Below, in pieces: positions 31,975 to 43,600 of a stretch of DNA of 51,233 nucleotides (the first letter of the stretch is position 1; every line of letters starts with the position of its first letter). Origin of the DNA: Adiantum capillus-veneris (taxonomy: Eukaryota > Streptophyta > Polypodiopsida > Polypodiales > Pteridaceae); NCBI GenBank assembly GCA_014529385.2, contig JABFUD020000334.1, positions 1 to 51,233 on the forward strand, written 5' to 3'. The notes beneath the pieces were generated by a model that ran no database searches, was not told the origin of the DNA, and saw only the letters and a program-made list of their open reading frames with translations. The position numbers and the translations under genes were made by a program.

Positions 31975-32640
31975 CGATTACACATGAGTATCGGCATTGT
32001 AGACGTGCTCGCTTGATTGGTTTGCATTAGTGTGGCGTTATTTTGTAGCCTAATAGGACACTTGGCCACACGATGTGGACCTCCACACTCATAGCATTGA
32101 AGAGGTGGTCTCTTGGTAATGTAATTGATATTTTGGCCTCTTGCAACAAGAGCAGCTACTTGATAGATAGGTTTGACTTGTCCCCGATAGTCCTCCATGT
32201 AGTATTGTGGACTTTCTTCAAGCGCATCAATCCCATAGGTAATATTAGGGTCTATATCTTCCTCATAGACTTCCAAACAAGCAATAGATGACTCACAACC
32301 CACTTGATTCATAGAAGTGATTCTCGGATGTGGTGGTTGCGGTCCTAGCACTGAGGGTGGTAAGGGTGTTGTTTAAACAACATTTTGGGCCCTAGAGACC
32401 ATGTTTTGTGACGTTTGTTCAAGAGGTGGGGCCGACATCAATGCAAGCACTCGAGGTGTACCTGTCCATGCTAAGGTTGGTCTATTGGCCATCACGTGCT
32501 TAAATACTATGCAATCCTTAGCTTGATGACCATACCTCCCACAAGCATTGCAATTCCCATTGAATTATACTCTAAAAGTAGGGCATTCACTGGTACTATG
32601 TGGACCATAGCATACTGAGCACCATTGTTGCTCCCATCTT
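31975..32640 (-). pseudogene. Gypsy B Gag zinc-knuckle region (four knuckles)
   Basis: Knuckle 1 CSVCYGPHSTSEC (32621-32583), knuckle 2 CNACGRYGHQAKDC (32552-32511), knuckle 3 CYECGGPHRVAKC (32096-32058), and knuckle 4 starting CNRCG near 31990 and finishing HMISQC in the next frame, a 1-bp shift inside the finger. A TAA lies between 1 and 2. One to two knuckles is usual for plant Gypsy; two widely spaced pairs are not. They would bind RNA. Confidence 0.82.
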
Positions 32641-32750
32641 GGATATATATGATTGTTTTGTGGAGCACAATTGTCTCTAAGACTCTCTTGAATGGCCTTG
32701 GTGAGATCTGCTAAAGTCATCTTAGATATCTTTAGCTTCTTAACAATAGG

Positions 32751-33400
32751 CTATAGGGTCATTGGCTGATGCTCTGATGCTTGCGAGCTAGTAGATTTAG
32801 GCTCAATAGACACTCTTTCTCCTTGAATCATTAAATTAACCTCCAATTGGATTGCATTGGTGGTGACTGCTTCCCAAGTGGTGATACCTCTAATGACTAG
32901 GCCATTGTAGATATCCTCACGTCGTAATCCCCTAATGAATCTATCAAGAAATTGATCTTTATTGAAGCGCTCATTTGGATTACAACGAGAATTCAAATGC
33001 TTCAAGCGACTAATAAAGTCTCTCACCGACTCTTCTTTCTCTCGTTGGGCTTTCTGGAGCTGAGAGGCTACACCCCAAAGCACTCCCTCTCGTATGTATT
33101 CTTTTAAGAACAGTCTCCTAAGAGTAGGGTAAATCATTTTTTCTTCCACCCTTAGGGTTCTATACCAATCCCTAGCCTTCTCACTTAAGGTAGGCTTAAA
33201 GCATTACTCTTATGAAGGTCATTGTGTTCTCCTAGAGAATCGCATATTTGTTCAAATACTTCAATATGCTTTCTCACATCCTAGTCTCCACTAAATTTTT
33301 GTGTGAGCTTGGCTATTTGTACTGCCTTACTTCTAGGCTCTCTATCAGGCATGTTACGCATATTCTCAGCAATAGATCAACCGATAGCTTGAGAAAATGT
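32751..33400 (-). pseudogene. Gypsy B Gag capsid domain
   Basis: Broken frames 33400-33150 read NMPDREPRSKAVQIAKLTQK and HIEVFEQICDSLGEHNDL. A clean 132-codon frame 33149-32751 reads TLRRLFLKEYIREGVLWGVA, KEESVRDFISRLKHLNSRCN and FLDRFIRGLRREDIYNGL. This is the retrotransposon gag signature (LF…eSvrdfisR…R.n…..FirGLr). Confidence 0.87.
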
Positions 33401-33407
33401 TGCCAAG

Positions 33408-33968
33408 TCACCTAAGTGAGTAGGCACCGTGGGTGAAGGGCGCTCTAGAGACTACATGTGGAGTAGGTATTGGCATTGGGCTTGGCGCATAGGAAGCCCT
33501 TGGGTTCCAAGTTTGGTACGGTGTTGTGCCATGTGGTGGCTCAACGTTCATATGTGTGGCCCTAGGCATAGCAGAGGTCGGATGTGACATGCTAATGCTA
33601 GCCGGTATGGTCCCACTGAAATAAGAGCTTGAGTGTTGTGGTTGTGGAGCATAGGTTGTTGAAACAATGGGAGGGGTAGGAACTACATGAGTACGAGGAC
33701 CTATAGGTGTATACGATTGGTACACACTTATAGGTACTGTTGCAGGCATTGAGCTACGATTTGGCAGTGCTTTACTAACAAATGAGGTCCATGGCGTGTT
33801 TCTTGGCATGCCCATCATTGGGGTAGGCATGGTAGCCCTAGTGTCATCAAGGTAAAGATGAGCTAAACTTGGAAAGATAAAGCTATCACTTGTGGGCTCA
33901 TATTGCACTGAGACCCCTGACAAAACAACATATGGAGGATCCATCGGACTTATCGAGGGAGTCTCCAT
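33408..33968 (-). pseudogene. Gypsy B Pro/Ser/Thr-rich N-terminal Gag region
   Basis: A 186-codon open frame rich in Pro, Met, Ser, Thr and His (PYVVLSGVSVQYEPTSDSFI, TPMMGMPRNTPWTSFVSKAL). It ends close to the capsid block. Probably a disordered Gag N-terminal linker; no fold recognised. Confidence 0.6.
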
Positions 33969-34306
33969 TTGCGCGATAAGGTCGGTTTTTTAGCCTTCCC
34001 TGCATCCAAGAATCTCATGAGACCCACTGAAGACATGTGGATTCCCTTGTTCTGTCTCTTAGCTCAATAACCCTATGGATGACCTCACAAACTCTTTGTT
34101 ATTGATCCTCTATACTAGTAGCACCCGTTGTGGATTGTAGGACATCTAACCAACCCACGTGATAGGTGTGACCTGTGTATAGGTCGGTTGGAGTTTTTGT
34201 TTGTAGTTTGTACTCCCAATTCTCATTTAAGAATGCTTCATCTAAGATTGAGGTGCTAGGGGTGTCTTTTGAACTAGATGCAATGTGGATCTCTATGGGT
34301 TGATCC

Positions 34307-34684
34307 TTAGTGGCCGCTAACTAAGGTTGCTAATTCAAGAGCACTCGATTGCTCTCCTAGCAAGGATATTGACATAGGGGCTTTTGCTTTTAACTCTCTT
34401 TGTTGCTCTGCCTTGCGTAAGCTCTCAATTTCCTTTTCCCTAGCCGCAATGATATATCGCTCAACCTCTTGCACTTTCGCAATGATATCAAGATTAGGTA
34501 TTGGGTAACCCTCCATGATGTTGTAGTCAAAGGAAGAGTCACTAGCCGCTATGTTTGGGTCCTTGGTTGTACTACCTTGGGTCTCCGCCGAAGGCCCATA
34601 ACCTAAGGTAGGTGGGTATTGAGAACCCGTGTAAGTCGAAGTGCTCGCTAGTTGCTCGACCTCTAGCACACAATCAGAGTGCAA
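34307..34684 (-). pseudogene. Gypsy B N-terminal Gag ORF with predicted coiled coil
   Basis: A 125-codon frame: Ser/Thr/Tyr/Gly-rich start (STSTYTGSQYPPTLGYGPSA) then a charged helix (VQEVERYIIAAREKEIESLR, KAEQQRELKAKAP). First open frame after the leader. It may be the start of Gag; the join to 33968 needs frame changes and the stretch between them (33969-34306) is non-coding as read. Confidence 0.55.
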
Positions 34685-35467
34685 ATGTATGTGCCTTTGG
34701 CACCCTACAAGTGTCGGTGAATACCCTCAAAGGTTAACCGCTTGATTTTTTGGGCATATTGCACCCCGTTTTCACTCGTTTTTTGATGTTCTTTTAATAT
34801 CTTTTTACGATCGGTTTTTGGATTAGAGCGTATGATAGCTCAAAACGAGCGTTTCGCTCAGGGGGTTATAGTGTGCTTTATAGCACAGTGTTCGTTTACT
34901 CAAGGCTTCGTTGGTCCTCAAAAGGGTCGATTTTTACTTAGGCGTGAGGCTAAAATAAGTAATTCTAAAGGGTGACTGAGGCCTGAGCCTGAGTGTGGGC
35001 TTGGGCTTGGGTGGGCTTGGGAATCATTTTTGATCCCGATCCTACCTTTAATTTTTTTTAAATTTTTTTTTGGATAAGGTCGTTGCGGTCACGCCGCGCG
35101 CGAGTACACACACACACCTAACCTACCTACTTGCAACTAACAGAGCTATTGTTACACACTAACACGGTACTACAACAAGTAATCAACCAACCGATCTACT
35201 TACTGTACCTTACACATCTAACATTATAGATCTAATACCTTAAAGCTAACACCTCATCAACAGAAAACACAGTACACTGCAACGCCTTATTAACGAAAAC
35301 ATTACACTGCAGCAAAAACAAAGGTCACAAATCCTTCTCAACAAGCCACACACCTTCTTTCTCTACCTTTTCTACATCTCAAATTGCACCACAAAGCAGT
35401 ATAGAGTGCTATTTGAGCTTAATGCAGCAAAGCAGTATAGAGTGCTATTTGAGCTTAATGCAAGGCA
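34685..35467 (-). other. Gypsy B 5' leader
   Basis: Non-coding between PBS and first ORF. It contains a 36-bp perfect-looking tandem duplication (AGCAGTATAGAGTGCTATTT at 35395 and 35431) next to the PBS, and a CG-rich spot with CA repeats (35090-35117). Confidence 0.65.
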
Positions 35468-35487
35468 TTTCCCCAGCAACGGTGCAA
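35468..35487 (-). other. Gypsy B primer-binding site, diverged Asp type
   Basis: Minus strand reads TTGCACCGTTGCTGGGGAAA four bases inside the LTR edge, against TGGCGCCGTTG..GGGGATC in A. Several mismatches, compatible with an old insertion. Confidence 0.7.
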
Positions 35488-35491
35488 AAAA

Positions 35492-36028
35492 TGTACGCAT
35501 CTGTTGTACGTGTCAAAGCAAGGGACTTGCTGTACACTGTGTGCGAACCACAAATAGCTACAAGCACATAGCCGGACTAATCTAGCAAGCTCAAGAGAGA
35601 AAGGGTGTGTCACTCACAGCCCTACGCTCGCCTTCGTGGAGGATTCCTCACTGGTGAAGAAGAGGGAGCTACCGCCGTGCCGTGCTCAACCGCCTCGCCA
35701 CCGTCGTGCCATTGCAATGCTCGATCACTCTATCTCTCTCTCTCACACAAACACACACATACACACACACACACAAGGAGATGAAGAAGAAGATGGAGAT
35801 GGAGCAAGAGCACTATTCAATTGCAAAAATGAGAGAATGAATGATTTTTAGGTTTAGGTGACTTTTATATGAGCTCTGCCATTCACACTTGGACGTCCAT
35901 GCTTAGCCAACTAGCCCTTGAATGTTCCAGTTAGAGTTCACCTCTCATCGGCGATCACTCTTATTCTTTTCCTATTGGACCGACAAGCGCGGACCATGAC
36001 TACTAGAAGTGGAAGCTGGTGGTTAACA
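35492..36028 (-). repeat. Gypsy B 5' LTR (537 bp)
   Basis: TGTACGCATCTG at 35492 to GGTTAACA at 36028. Aligns with 14935-15503 including the CT and AC runs and the TATA-like CATATAAAAG (minus strand 35871-35862). It has one copy of the unit duplicated in the 3' LTR. Confidence 0.87.
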
Positions 36029-36388
36029 CTTGATTTCCTCTTCAAACTCTATGTCATGGTCATTAATGCAAATGGCATACTCTTCATTAGGATCCAGGTA
36101 AACTTGAACTCCATGGCGATTAGTCTTATAAAAAGGGAGTACGTGCTTAAATTGCACTTTCATTCCGGTTTCTGAATGAGTCGAATAGGAAGACATTTCA
36201 GATGTTGATTTTGAAAAGGTGTCTGAGACTTCTTCAAAGATAGTGTTCAAGTGCTCTCTTTGGTTCACACTCTCTTCGGTGGATACTTTACTAGCGGTCT
36301 CTCCAAATATGCCTTGATTTGCTAGTATACGACCAGATATAAGGTTCATATAGACTGGTAAAGCCCTGGATAGAGTACTTACCGTCAA
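36029..36388 (-). pseudogene. Gypsy A pre-Gag domain, first part
   Basis: A frame opening at 36388 (possible ATG) reads LPVYMNLISGRILANQGIFG, HLNTIFEEVSDTFSKSTSEM, FKHVLPFYKTNRHGVQVYLD and ends AICINDHDIEFEEEIK where B inserts. It resumes in phase at 14934. Together the two parts are about 320 codons with no internal stop, the best preserved coding stretch of A. Family unknown. Confidence 0.7.
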
Positions 36389-36394
36389 ATTGAC

Positions 36395-37230
36395 TTGATT
36401 GCAACGTTTGTCAAGCTTTCAATTCCATGTCTGCAACCCGATTCCTGTATCAATTTTAATCAAGTTAGCTATTCTTTCACAAAGATTGTACAATTCTTGC
36501 TAGCTATTGTGACTGGTCTATATGTGTCTATTCAAATTGAGCTCGGTGAGTCAGCACTTGAGACTTTCGGATTCTACTTTTGCAAAAAATCAAGGACTAA
36601 TTTGCAACTTGAAAACTGAGTGAACATGTACCAATTTGGATCCGATTGAACCCAAAATTTCCCGGTGGCCTTGTATTATGTTGGTCTAACACTGTACAAG
36701 TTTAAAAGTAAACAAGTCTGTCTCTGTGTATCAGTAGTAAATAATTGTGATTATTTACTTTTCTAAGTCTTTTGCACTTTTTGGCTTGATTTGCCAAGTA
36801 TGCAACTTGTTAAGGTCTCTGGACAAGTTTCATTGAGTTTGAACAAAATTTGTCCAAGTTATCAACTCTTTCGTGTCCGCACACTCAGTTTTCAAGAATC
36901 TGGCTTAATTCTCAATTTTGAGATCCAAATTTCACCAAAATTGATTTGTGTGGTCTACTTGATGTGCTTGACCTTGTGGTATACTCAAATGTGCAAGAAT
37001 ATCAAATTTTATTGCAAATGTAAATAATTGCAATTACTTTTGCTATTTTTTTGTAATTTTTGACACAATCTTACCACAGATCTATTCAGCATCTTGACTT
37101 AAGCTCCCTAGCCAAGTTTCATCAAGTTTGGATAATGTCTGTTCAAATGGTCAACAATTTTGTGTCTATAGACGGACTTTGCAAATTTGGCCACAATTTT
37201 CAATCCAATAATCCAATTCTTACCAAATTT
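36395..37230. repeat. Degenerate ~285-bp subrepeats in the A leader
   Basis: Successive blocks share the word order palindrome, CA/TTTTTGG, CAAGT, TCAAGTTT..TTGG/GTTTGAACAAAA, CAACTTTGTGTC-like, and again a palindrome. Palindrome starts are near 36736, 37016, 37303 and 37587, spacing 280-290 bp. The subrepeats continue into the first array unit, so the array formed from an already repetitive leader. Confidence 0.65.
36736..36759. repeat. Palindrome 1 in the A leader
   Basis: Arms AGTAAATAAT and ATTATTTACT around TGTG: 10-bp perfect arms. Confidence 0.85.
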
Positions 37231-37302
37231 GATTTGTGGGCTTATTATAACATGATAAAGCTGGTGGTATGCTAACTTGGTCCAACAAGTTGAAAAACAG
37301 GA

Positions 37303-37334
37303 CAGAAGTAAATAATCGCAATTATTTACTTCTG
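37303..37334. repeat. Palindrome 3 in the A leader (unit 1)
   Basis: Arms CAGAAGTAAATAAT and its exact complement ATTATTTACTTCTG around CGCA: 14-bp perfect arms. In units 2-7 the equivalent site has lost one base (AAAAGTAATAATC) and is less perfect. Confidence 0.9.
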
Positions 37335-37586
37335 GTAAATTTTTACATCTTTTTGGTCAAATGAGCATGTACACTTGTTTATCACATCAATATAAGCCTA
37401 TAAGTCAAGTTTCACTTGGTTTGGACAAAAATTTTCCAATTTACACTCAAGTTCTCGAAAGTCAGTACAGAATTCAGTTTTTACCCAGTTTTGGTGAGTT
37501 TGGTGATCCAAATTCTACGGGCCTTTACAAAAGATGTTGGTACACATGCATAGTCTCCGGTATTAACCTTGGTCAGTTTTAAGCTG

Positions 37587-37614
37587 AAAGTAAATAATCG
37601 CGATTATTTACTTT
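37587..37614. repeat. Palindrome 4 in the A leader (unit 1): perfect 28-bp
   Basis: AAAGTAAATAATCG followed by its exact reverse complement. Present in all later units as AAAGTAAATAATC-GA-GATTATTTACTTT, for example 39021-39048, with 13-bp perfect arms. It would fold into a stable hairpin in RNA or a cruciform in DNA. Confidence 0.92.
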
Positions 37615-40600
37615 TGGCTTAAAATGAGCACTTTTTTGAACTTTTTCACTGGACAGTCTTTTCATGAGCTATTTTAGGCCTCTGAGTCAAGTCAAAACTT
37701 AATTTGGCCTAAAATGTCAAGAAAAAGTAAATAATTTGAGTTTTTGCAAACTCTTGAAATTTTTACTTCAATGCGTCCATAAGATTACCCACTGGTTCAT
37801 ACATATTTCTAAGCATACTCTCCAGTCGGATTGAGTGGTTGACAGTCTTCTGGTGCTATTTCTAGCTGTAAACCTGAAATTCTGTAACTTCACATAAACA
37901 CTCACAATTGATTCTTTTGGAGAGAGCAATGTTCTGAAATCCACCTCGGATTCTACTTACCCTACTCTTAGGATCTACTGCAATGGGTTTGTGGAAAGTG
38001 TCCACAAACACTCGTTTTCTTGTTTTTTATGATCTTCAGAGCCTTGATCTTAAGACTTGTTTTGTCCATCATTCATTCTCAAAATCCTAATCTAATTCTA
38101 CTATCCTACGGTCGTAAAGGTACTTAGCAAGTACAACCTACTTCCAGGCTACCGCTACACAACAAAAGACGACAATCTTAAGCTATGCGGCTTTAAAAAA
38201 AAAATTCGACTCTAGGTTATCCTAAAGGAAGTTAAACAATAACTTCACAAGACGCTCATGTTTTTTCCTAGTTTAGGTCTCTTTGATCCCCGACAACGGC
38301 GCCAAATGTGGGACGGGTGTTTAATCTCACTCCTATCTTATTGTTTGTAGACATAACGAGAACCACGAATATAATTGTCAATCCATGGGACAAAGCTGAC
38401 TCGACTAGTGCATAGAGGCTACAAGAGGTTTTCAATCTCTTGAAAAACAACAAACAACTCGCATATAACTTAAGCTACACTCAAATGAAAGAAATTACCA
38501 AAAGTTAGTCGCTCATCGGCAAACAAATCACAACCGTTACAACATCAAATGACATCCAAACGTTACGAAATGTCTAGGAAATGTTTATAAGACCTAAGCA
38601 CACATGCTTATAGTCTCAAATCTCACTTTAGGTCAAGTGTAAAAATCACAATTATTAACAGCAGTGATTTGTGGGCTTATTATAACATGATAAAGCTAGT
38701 GGTATGCTAACTTGATCCAAAAAGTTGAAAAATGGGACAAAAGTAATAATCTCAATTATTTACTTCTGGTAAATTTTTACATCTTTTTGGTCAAATGAGC
38801 ATGTACACTTGTTTATCACATCAATATAAGCCTATAAGTCAAGTTTCACTTGGTTTGAACAAAAAATTTCCAATTTACACTCAAGTTCTCGAAAGTCAGT
38901 ACATACTTCAGTTTTTACCCAATTTTGGTCAGTTTGGTGATCCAAATTCTACAGGCCTTTACAAAAGATGTCGGTACACATGCATAGTCTCTGGTATCAA
39001 TCTTGGTCAGTTTTGAGCTGAAAGTAAATAATCGAGATTATTTACTTTAGGCTTAAAATGAGCACTTTTTTGAACTTTTTCACTGGACAGTCTTTTCATG
39101 AGCTATTTTAGGCCTCTGAGTGAAGTCAAAACTTAATTTGGCCTAAAATGTCAAGAAAAAGTAAATAATTTGAGTTTTTGCAAACTCTTGAAATTTTTAC
39201 TTCAATGTGTCCATAAGATTACCCACTGGTTCATACAAATTTCTAAGCATACTCTCCAGTCGGATTGAGTGGTTGACAGTCTTCTGGTGCTATTTCTAGC
39301 TGTAAACCTGAAATTCTGTAACTCCACATAAACACTCACCATTGATTCTTTTGGAGAGAGCAATGTTCTGAAATCCACCTCGGATTCTACTTACCCTACT
39401 CTTAGGATCTACTGCAATGGGTTTGTGGAAAGTGTCCACAAACACTCATTTTCTTGTTTTTTATGATCTTCAGAGCCTTGATCTTAAGACTTGTTTTGTT
39501 CATCATTCATTCTCAAAATCCTAATTTAATTTTACTATCCTACGGTCGTAAAGGTACTTAGCAAGTACAACCTACTTCTAGGCTACCTCTACACAACAAA
39601 AGACGACAATCTTAAGCTATGCGGCTTTAAAAAAAAAATTCGACTCTAGGTTATCCTAAAGGAAGTTAAACAATAACTTCACAAGACGCTCATGTTTTTT
39701 CCTAGTTTAGGTCTCTTTGATCCCCGACAACGGCGCCAAATGTGGGACGGGTGTTTAATCTCACTCCTATCTTATTGTTTGTAGACATAACGAGAACCAC
39801 GAATATAATTGTCAATCCATGGGACAAAGCTGACTCGACTAGTGCATAGAGGCTACAAGAGGTTTTCAATCTCTTGAAAAACAACAAACAACTCGCATAT
39901 AACTTAAGCTACACTCAAATGAAAGAAATTACCAAAAGTTAGTCGCTCATCGGCAAACAAATCACAACCGTTACAACATCAAATGACATCCAAACGTTAC
40001 GAAATGTCTAGGAAATGTTTATAAGACCTAAGCACACATGCTTATAGTCTCAAATCTCACTTTAGGTCAAGTGTAAAAATCACAATTATTAACAGCAGTG
40101 ATTTGTGGGCTTATTATAACATGATAAAGCTAGTGGTATGCTAACTTGATCCAAAAAGTTGAAAAATGGGACAAAAGTAATAATCTCAATTATTTACTTC
40201 TGGTAAATTTTTACATCTTTTTGGTCAAATGAGCATGTACACTTGTTTATCACATCAATATAAGCCTATAAGTCAAGTTTCACTTGGTTTGAACAAAAAA
40301 TTTCCAATTTACACTCAAGTTCTCGAAAGTCAGTACATACTTCAGTTTTTACCCAATTTTGGTCAGTTTGGTGATCCAAATTCTACAGGCCTTTACAAAA
40401 GATGTCGGTACACATGCATAGTCTCTGGTATCAATCTTGGTCAGTTTTGAGCTGAAAGTAAATAATCGAGATTATTTACTTTAGGCTTAAAATGAGCACT
40501 TTTTTGAACTTTTTCACTGGACAGTCTTTTCATGAGCTATTTTAGGCCTCTGAGTGAAGTCAAAACTTAATTTGGCCTAAAATGTCAAGAAAAAGTAAAT

Positions 40601-43600
40601 AATTTGAGTTTTTGCAAACTCTTGAAATTTTTACTTCAATGTGTCCATAAGATTACCCACTGGTTCATACAAATTTCTAAGCATACTCTCTAGTCGGATT
40701 GAGTGGTTGACAGTCTTCTGGTGCTATTTCTAGCTGTAAACCTGAAATTCTGTAACTCCACATAAACACTCACCATTGATTCTTTTGGAGAGAGCAATGT
40801 TCTGAAATCCACCTCGGATTCTACTTACCCTACTCTTAGGATCTACTGCAATGGGTTTGTGGAAAGTGTCCACAAACACTCATTTTCTTGTTTTTTATGA
40901 TCTTCAGAGCCTTGATCTTAAGACTTGTTTTGTTCATCATTCATTCTCAAAATCCTAATTTAATTTTACTATCCTACGGTCGTAAAGGTACTTAGCAAGT
41001 ACAACCTACTTCTAGGCTACCTCTACACAACAAAAGACGACAATCTTAAGCTATGCGGCTTTAAAAAAAAAATTCGACTCTAGGTTATCCTAAAGGAAGT
41101 TAAACAATAACTTCACAAGACGCTCATGTTTTTTCCTAGTTTAGGTCTCTTTGATCCCCGACAACGGCGCCAAATGTGGGACGGGTGTTTAATCTCACTC
41201 CTATCTTATTGTTTGTAGACATAACGAGAACCACGAATATAATTGTCAATCCATGGGACAAAGCTGACTCGACTAGTGCATAGAGGCTACAAGAGGTTTT
41301 CAATCTCTTGAAAAACAACAAACAACTCGCATATAACTTAAGCTACACTCAAATGAAAGAAATTACCAAAAGTTAGTCGCTCATCGGCAAACAAATCACA
41401 ACCGTTACAACATCAAATGACATCCAAACGTTACGAAATGTCTAGGAAATGTTTATAAGACCTAAGCACACATGCTTATAGTCTCAAATCTCACTTTAGG
41501 TCAAGTGTAAAAATCACAATTATTAACAGCAGTGATTTGTGGGCTTATTATAACATGATAAAGCTAGTGGTATGCTAACTTGGTCCAAAAAGTTGAAAAA
41601 TGGGACAAAAGTAATAATCTCAATTATTTACTTCTGGTAAATTTTTACATCTTTTTGGTCAAATGAGCATGTACACTTGTTTATCACATCAATATAAGCC
41701 TATAAGTCAAGTTTCACTTGGTTTGAACAAAAAATTTCCAATTTACACTCAAGTTCTCGAAAGTCAGTACATACTTCAGTTTTTACCCAATTTTGGTCAG
41801 TTTGGTGATCCAAATTCTACAGGCCTTTACAAAAGATGTCGGTACACATGCATAGTCTCTGGTATCAATCTTGGTCAGTTTTGAGCTGAAAGTAAATAAT
41901 CGAGATTATTTACTTTAGGCTTAAAATGAGCACTTTTTTGAACTTTTTCACTGGACAGTCTTTTCATGAGCTATTTTAGGCCTCTGAGTGAAGTCAAAAC
42001 TTAATTTGGCCTAAAATGTCAAGAAAAAGTAAATAATTTGAGTTTTTGCAAACTCTTGAAATTTTTACTTCAATGTGTCCATAAGATTACCCACTGGTTC
42101 ATACAAATTTCTAAGCATACTCTCCAGTCGGATTGAGTGGTTGACAGTCTTCTGGTGCTATTTCTAGCTGTAAACCTGAAATTCTGTAACTTCACATAAA
42201 CACTCAGCATTGATTCTTTTGGAGAGAGCAATGTTCTAAAATCCACCTCGGATTCTACTTACCCTACTCTTAGGATCTACTGCAATGGGTTTGTGGAAAG
42301 TGTCCACAAACACTCGTTTTCTTGTTTTTTATGATCTTCAGAGCCTTGATCTTAAGATTTGTTTTGTCCATCATTCATTCTCAAAATCCTAATCTAATTC
42401 TACTATCGTACGGTCGTAAAGGTAGTTAGCAAGTACAACCTACTTCCAGGCTACCTCTACACAACAAAAGACGACAATCTTAAGCTATGCGGCTTTAAAA
42501 AAGAAATTTGACTGTAGGTTATCCTAAAGGAAGTTAAACAATAACTTCACAAGACGCTCATGTTTTTTCCTAGTTTAGGTCTCTTTGATCCCCGACAACG
42601 ACGCCAAATGTGGGACGGGTGTCTAATCTCACTCCTATCTTATTGTTTGTAGACATAACGAGAACCACGAATATAATTGTCAATCCATGGGACAAAGCTG
42701 ACTCGACTAGTGCATAGAGGCTACAAGAGGTTTTCAATCTCTTGAAAAACAACAAACAACTCGCATATAACTTAAGCTACACTCAAATGAAAGAAATTAC
42801 CAAAAGTTAGTCGCTCATCGGCAAACAAATCACAACCGTTACAACATCAAATGACATCCAAACGTTACGAAATGTCTAGGAAATGTTTATAAGACCTAAG
42901 CACACATGCTTATAGTCTCAAATCTCACTTTAGATAAAATGTAAAAATCACAATTATTAACAGCAGTGATTTGTGGGCTTATTATAACATGATAAAGCTA
43001 GTGGTATGCTAACTTGGTCCAAAAAGTTGAAAAATGGGACAAAAGTAATAATCTCAATTATTTAGTTCTGGTAAATTTTTACATCTTTTTGGTCAAATGA
43101 GCATGTACACTTGTTTATCACATCAATATAAGCCTATAAGTCAAGTTTCACTTAGTTTGAACAAAAATTTTCCAATTTACACTCAAGTTCTCGAAAGTCA
43201 GTACATACTTCAGTTTTTACCCAATTTTGGCCAGTTTGGTGATCCAAATTCTACGGGCCTTTACAAAAGATGTCGGTACACATGCATAGTCTCTGGTATC
43301 AATCTTGGTCAGTTTTGAGCTGAAAGTAAATAATCGAGATTATTTACTTTAGGCTTAAAATGAGCACTTTTTTGAACTTTTTCACTGGACAGTCTTTTCA
43401 TGAGCTATTTTAGGCCTCTGAGTCAAGTCAAAACTTAATTTGGCTTAAAATGTCAAGAAAAAGTAAATAATTTGAGTTTTTGTAAACTCTTGAAATTTTT
43501 ACTTCAATGCGTCCATAAGATTACCCACTGGTTCATACAAATTTCTAAGCATACTCTCCAGTCGGATTGAGTGGTTGACAGTCTTCTGGTGCTATTTCTA

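Larger units (their letters stand above)
14935..36028 (-). mobile_element. Gypsy B, nested in A (21,094 bp including C and D)
   Basis: Minus-strand Gypsy with 5' LTR 35492-36028, Asp-type PBS, leader, Gag with zinc knuckles, protease, RT, RNase H, integrase, further downstream coding remnants, polypurine tract (15504-15515) and 3' LTR 14935-15503. Target duplication CTTGA/CCTGA. B plus 5 bp is 21,099 bp, a multiple of three, and the A reading frame is continuous across it. Without C it is about 12.5 kb. Every ORF has stops or frameshifts. Confidence 0.85.
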
